Below, one piece after another: positions 6,136 through 8,847 of a stretch of DNA of 8,847 nucleotides. Source of the DNA: Rhodospirillales bacterium. GTDB lineage: Bacteria > Pseudomonadota > Alphaproteobacteria > Rhodospirillales > UBA2165. The position numbers and the translations under genes are program-made. The first letter of the stretch is position 1; each line of letters starts with the position of its first letter. Under the pieces are notes generated by a model. That model did no database searches and was not told the origin of the DNA. It saw nothing but the letters and a program-made list of their open reading frames with translations. Location of the stretch: positions 1 through 8,847 of the forward strand of contig JABMOP010000601.1 in NCBI GenBank assembly GCA_013204125.1. Reading direction: 5' to 3'.

Positions 6136-7590
6136 TCATTCTGCCGGAGCCAGGGGGATGAACTCCAAATCCTCGGCCGCCATATCGGCGAGCAGGGTTT
6201 TATGTTCCTCCTGATCGAACGGCCACAGGACCGGGGTTCCGGTCTTGTCGCTGTACCAATTTTTGTTGCCGTAAAAGACGGTCTGCGGCAGCGCCGATTG
6301 CATCCGGGCAACGAAGCGCTCGGTTGCTTCTTGCGTCGGGACAACCGCAGCTTGGCGTTCGCGCGCCATCTCGATCAGCCGCAGGATATAGGCGATCTCT
6401 TGCTCGAGACCCAGCGGCACCGGGACGTTGTTGACCGGGCTGAACGGCCCATAAAGCATGAACAGGTTGGGAAATCCGGGAAGCGCAACGCCGCGATAGG
6501 AAAAAATGCTGTCCTTCCATAGCTCATCGATGGTTATACCGCCCAGACCATATGTTTTGATTGGCCGCATATAGGCGTGGGCATCGAAGCCGGTCGCATA
6601 AACCAGAACATCAAGTTCGACGACGCTTCCGTCCGCGAGCTCGACGCCGCCGGGCAGGATACGAGCGATCTGGCCGGTTTCGATATGAACGTTGGATTGC
6701 TGCACGGCCGCATAATAATCTTGATCCGATTTGGCGATGCGGGTGCCGCCCAAGGGATATTCCGGCGTCAGTTTACGCCGCAATTCGGGGTCCTTGATGG
6801 CTGCCAATGGCTTTTTAAACTCTTCTTCCATGGCTTCGCGCGCCGGACCCGGCTCCAACCGCCATCGGTCCGCCTTGTTGATGAACTTCCACAAAAAATT
6901 CTGCCTCAGCTGATAGGCGAAAGGCAGGCGCAGCAAAATCCTTTCCCACCAAACCGTATAGGGATTTTCGCGAATATGGATCCACTGGGCGCGGCGGATA
7001 AATTGCGTGACCTCACAGTCTTCGTAGGCCAAGGCTTCGGTGATCTGAATACCGCTCGCACCGCCACCGATAACACCCCACCGCTTGCCTTCAAACGATA
7101 CATCATGGTCCCAGTGGCAGGAATGAAATGCCGGCCCGGAGAAACATTCCCGTCCTTCGATATCCGGGAAGACCGGCTTATGCAGAAATCCGCTGGCGCA
7201 AATGAAGACGTCCGCAATATCGGTTTTGCCGTCCGCCGTCTTTATGTGCCAGAGGTTATCGATAAAGCGCGCTTCTACGATTTCCGTATTAAAGCGGATA
7301 TATTTGCGAAGGCCCCGATCGTCCGCCACCTTTACGATATAGGACTGGATCTCAGGCGCCGGCGCATAGGTGCGGGACCAGTCGTAATTGGGCTGAAACG
7401 GAAATTCATACTGACGAGACAGGACATCGACGTAGAGGCCTGGATAGGTATTATCGCGCCAAGTCCCGCCGACTTCATTGGCTTTTTCATAAACCGAGAA
7501 ATCAATTTTGGCGCGCTTCAATTCTTCCGCCATAAAGAGGCCGGAAACTCCCGCACCCACAATGACGACACGAAACGCTCTATCGGTCAT
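6136..7590 (-). CDS. Baeyer-Villiger-type FAD/NADPH monooxygenase
   Basis: 484 residues, with the ATG at 7590-7588 chosen because GGGAGG lies 8 bases upstream and the FAD motif begins at once. Seen: FAD Rossmann GAGVSG (12-17), GGTW (41-44), TYPGLYVD (48-55), the Baeyer-Villiger fingerprint FxGxxxHxxxWD as FSGPAFHSCHWD (150-161), the second nucleotide-binding Rossmann GGGASG (175-180), a YPLGGTR segment resembling the conserved active-site Arg region, and ATGFD late in the chain. All expected class B flavoprotein elements are present in order. Known: these cytosolic enzymes use NADPH and O2 to turn ketones into esters or lactones, and some oxidise heteroatoms. The substrate cannot be read from sequence. 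It is the first gene of a minus-strand operon with the decarboxylase-like and ACAD-fold proteins, and diverges from an FAD dehydrogenase. A flavin-containing monooxygenase is the alternative, but the fingerprint favours Baeyer-Villiger chemistry. Confidence 0.93.
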   Translation of the reverse strand: MTDRAFRVVIVGAGVSGLFMAEELKRAKIDFSVYEKANEVGGTWRDNTYPGLYVDVLSRQYEFPFQPNYDWSRTYAPAPEIQSYIVKVADDRGLRKYIRFNTEIVEARFIDNLWHIKTADGKTDIADVFICASGFLHKPVFPDIEGRECFSGPAFHSCHWDHDVSFEGKRWGVIGGGASGIQITEALAYEDCEVTQFIRRAQWIHIRENPYTVWWERILLRLPFAYQLRQNFLWKFINKADRWRLEPGPAREAMEEEFKKPLAAIKDPELRRKLTPEYPLGGTRIAKSDQDYYAAVQQSNVHIETGQIARILPGGVELADGSVVELDVLVYATGFDAHAYMRPIKTYGLGGITIDELWKDSIFSYRGVALPGFPNLFMLYGPFSPVNNVPVPLGLEQEIAYILRLIEMARERQAAVVPTQEATERFVARMQSALPQTVFYGNKNWYSDKTGTPVLWPFDQEEHKTLLADMAAEDLEFIPLAPAE

Positions 7591-7598
7591 GAAACTCG

Positions 7599-7604
7599 CC
7601 TCCC
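7599..7604 (-). promoter_or_regulatory. Ribosome-binding site of the Baeyer-Villiger monooxygenase
   Basis: Minus-strand GGGAGG, eight bases before the ATG at 7590. It fixes the start there and rules out the open 44-codon extension up to 7722. Confidence 0.75.
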
Positions 7605-7624
7605 ACCTTAAGAATTTTGGATCA

Positions 7625-7653
7625 GGTAATTCAACGGATTGAGTCAATTTACC
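7625..7653. promoter_or_regulatory. Imperfect 29-bp dyad, candidate operator for the monooxygenase operon
   Basis: Arms GGTAATTCAAC (7625-7635) and GTCAATTTACC (7643-7653) pair at 8 of 11 positions around a 7-base centre; a perfect ATTGA-N-TCAAT (7638-7648) is nested off-centre. Minus-strand TTGACT (7647-7642), 5 of 6 to a -35 box, lies within it, although no good -10 follows at 17 bases. Size and position fit a dimeric repressor or activator site, but no regulator gene is in the window. Confidence 0.35.
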
Positions 7654-7730
7654 CTTAAAATGCCAATCTGACCACAGAAGTCCTGCCCGTCTGACCCACC
7701 CACGGCGCTGCCTCGCTCGCACCTAACCGA

Positions 7731-7758
7731 TTGCCAACGGCTCATCATGTTCTAAAAT
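7731..7758 (+). promoter_or_regulatory. Candidate sigma70-type promoter for the rightward FAD dehydrogenase
   Basis: TTGCCA (7731-7736, 5 of 6 to consensus), a 16-base spacer and TAAAAT (7753-7758, 5 of 6) predict a start near 7765 and a leader of about 27 bases. A weak dyad CCGATTG/CCAACGG (7728-7741) overlaps the -35. TCTAAA occurs twice 12 bases apart (7751 and 7763). Confidence 0.5.
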
Positions 7759-7780
7759 AATCTCTAAATTCATCGCCTTT

Positions 7781-7786
7781 GGGGGG
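7781..7786 (+). promoter_or_regulatory. Unusual G-only ribosome-binding site
   Basis: A run of six G lies five bases before the ATG at 7792 and is the only purine-rich element there. It can pair partly with the anti-Shine-Dalgarno CCUCC. It supports the start at 7792. Confidence 0.4.
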
Positions 7787-7791
7787 CAGTA

Positions 7792-8847
7792 ATGGCGGAA
7801 ACCAGAAAAATTGAAACAGACATCGCGATCATTGGCGCCGGCGGCGCCGGCATGGCGGCGGGCATCGAAGCGTTGGACGCGGGCGCAAAGGTAATCGCGT
7901 TTGAGATGGCGGCAGCGCCCGGCGGCGCGGCCATCATATCCGGCGGCGGCTGTTTGATCGCCGGATCGCCGTTGCAAAAAGAAAACGGCATCGTGGATAC
8001 GCCCGATCTGGCCTTCAGCGATTGGATGAAATGCGGCGGCGTGGCGGTCGATGAAGTGTGGGCGCGGTATTATATCGAACATACCTTGCACGATCTCTAC
8101 CACTGGGCCGAAAGCCTCGGCGTGAAATGGGCCGACGTTACCCTCCGCGAAGATAATTCGGTCGCCAGATGGACCCGGGCGGACCAGAACGGCTTTGGCC
8201 TGATGACTCGGCTTATCGAAGCCTTTAAAGCCCGCGGCGGCGAAATTCTGACGAACACGAAAACAACGTTGATTAAAACGGATGGCGGAAAGGTGACCGG
8301 CATCGAAGCGGTCAATTCCGAAACCGGCGAAAAAACAGAGGTCAGCGCCGGCGCCGTTGTCGTCGCGACCGGCGGCTTCAATTCCAATCAGGACATGATC
8401 TATGAAATCCGGCCCGATCTTAAGGACGGCCGGATTATGGAGGGGTCGGGACCGGGATCGATTGGCACCGGCCACAAACTGGTCCGCGAATTGGGCGGCT
8501 ATTTCACCCATCTGGAAGAGATATGGTTCTATGTTTATTCGACGCCCGATTACCGCCACCCCGGCCAGAAGCGCGGCTTGGCGTTCCGCCGGGTACCGGG
8601 CTATATCTGGATCAATCAGCAGGGCAAGCGGTTCCATAACGAATCTTTGTCCGGCGGGCGGACCGGCGCCCCGGCACTGATGGCGCAAAATCCGCGCCAT
8701 GCCTGGGCGATTGCCGATTGGCCGATGCTGGACGGGATGGAAGTCGCCGATCCTTATTACCGCACCGGCAACAAAATCATGCGCGAAAAGGTCGAAGAGC
8801 TTCTCGAAAATTCGCCGTTCATCCACAAAGCCGATACCCTGGAAGAA
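7792..8847 (+). CDS. FAD-binding dehydrogenase/reductase, fumarate reductase or 3-ketosteroid 1-dehydrogenase type (3' end outside window)
   Basis: 352 codons are visible with no stop; the gene runs off the right edge, and relatives are usually 450-570 residues. Seen: FAD Rossmann IAIIGAGGAGMAAG (11-24), PGGAAIISGGG (43-53), VVVATGGFNSN (189-199), GSGPGSIGTGHKL (218-230) and IWINQQGKRFHNES (272-285). All are hallmarks of the FAD_binding_2 family. Known members: soluble fumarate reductases, urocanate reductase, tricarballylate dehydrogenase and 3-ketosteroid 1-dehydrogenases, which add or remove hydrogens at a carbon-carbon double bond next to a carbonyl or carboxylate. There is no signal peptide, so it is presumably cytosolic. 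The C-terminal catalytic residues that would separate these subfamilies lie mostly outside the window. It is divergent from the Baeyer-Villiger operon across 201 bp, which suggests shared control and a common pathway. Family firm, reaction open. Confidence 0.9.
   Translation, partial: MAETRKIETDIAIIGAGGAGMAAGIEALDAGAKVIAFEMAAAPGGAAIISGGGCLIAGSPLQKENGIVDTPDLAFSDWMKCGGVAVDEVWARYYIEHTLHDLYHWAESLGVKWADVTLREDNSVARWTRADQNGFGLMTRLIEAFKARGGEILTNTKTTLIKTDGGKVTGIEAVNSETGEKTEVSAGAVVVATGGFNSNQDMIYEIRPDLKDGRIMEGSGPGSIGTGHKLVRELGGYFTHLEEIWFYVYSTPDYRHPGQKRGLAFRRVPGYIWINQQGKRFHNESLSGGRTGAPALMAQNPRHAWAIADWPMLDGMEVADPYYRTGNKIMREKVEELLENSPFIHKADTLEE

Noticed and set aside
6577..7611. Long open plus-strand frame (344 codons) opposite the Baeyer-Villiger monooxygenase
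   Set aside because: It is the antisense shadow of a gene with full Rossmann and Baeyer-Villiger motifs, and has no domain or ribosome site of its own.
7591..7722. 44-codon N-terminal extension of the Baeyer-Villiger monooxygenase
   Set aside because: A GGGAGG ribosome site precedes the ATG at 7590, and the FAD motif normally starts within about 10 residues. The extension is Arg/Trp-rich non-family sequence and would cover the control region.
7723..8826. Long open minus-strand frame (367 codons) opposite the rightward FAD dehydrogenase
   Set aside because: The plus strand carries clear FAD_binding_2 motifs over the same span. The antisense frame has no recognisable domain and is a by-product of codon bias.

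Overview
The window looks like a piece of an alphaproteobacterial chromosome, probably Rhodospirillales-like. The evidence is moderate GC, dense coding, Gram-negative style catabolic flavoenzymes, and a TPR protein that opens with MNRKERRAA, an N-terminus often seen on alphaproteobacterial TPR/glycosyltransferase proteins. The taxonomy is an inference. There are seven protein genes, two of them cut by the window edges. I see no RNA gene, IS element or CRISPR array, and the longest gene-free stretch is about 200 bp.

Left part, + strand (1-1745): the C-terminal end of a 3-hydroxybenzoate 6-hydroxylase-type FAD monooxygenase is followed 2 bp later by a 12-TM-type MFS transporter. This looks like the end of an operon for uptake and ring hydroxylation of an aromatic acid. 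Middle, + strand (1815-3767): a 650-residue TPR plus O-GlcNAc-transferase-like (GT41/SPINDLY-type) protein, clearly more AT-rich than its neighbours. It has no Shine-Dalgarno, but a good promoter is placed so that the transcript should begin at the start codon. It does not fit the catabolic theme.

Right part: a three-gene minus-strand operon (7590 down to 3744) encodes, in order, a Baeyer-Villiger-type monooxygenase, a cytosolic 4,5-dihydroxyphthalate-decarboxylase-like protein (periplasmic-binding-protein fold without a signal peptide), and an acyl-CoA-dehydrogenase-fold protein that most resembles two-component flavin monooxygenases. The last gene overlaps the glycosyltransferase gene tail to tail by 24 bp. 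Diverging from the operon across a 201-bp regulatory region is the start of a fumarate-reductase/3-ketosteroid-dehydrogenase-type FAD enzyme that runs off the right edge. That region holds a 29-bp imperfect dyad near the monooxygenase start and a clear sigma70-like promoter for the rightward gene.

Taken together, four oxidative flavoenzymes and one putative decarboxylase suggest breakdown of an aromatic or alicyclic/steroid-like carboxylated substrate. The combination Baeyer-Villiger enzyme + decarboxylase-like protein + ACAD-fold monooxygenase + divergent flavin dehydrogenase does not match a pathway I can name and is the best candidate here for an undescribed system. The substrate cannot be read from the sequence.
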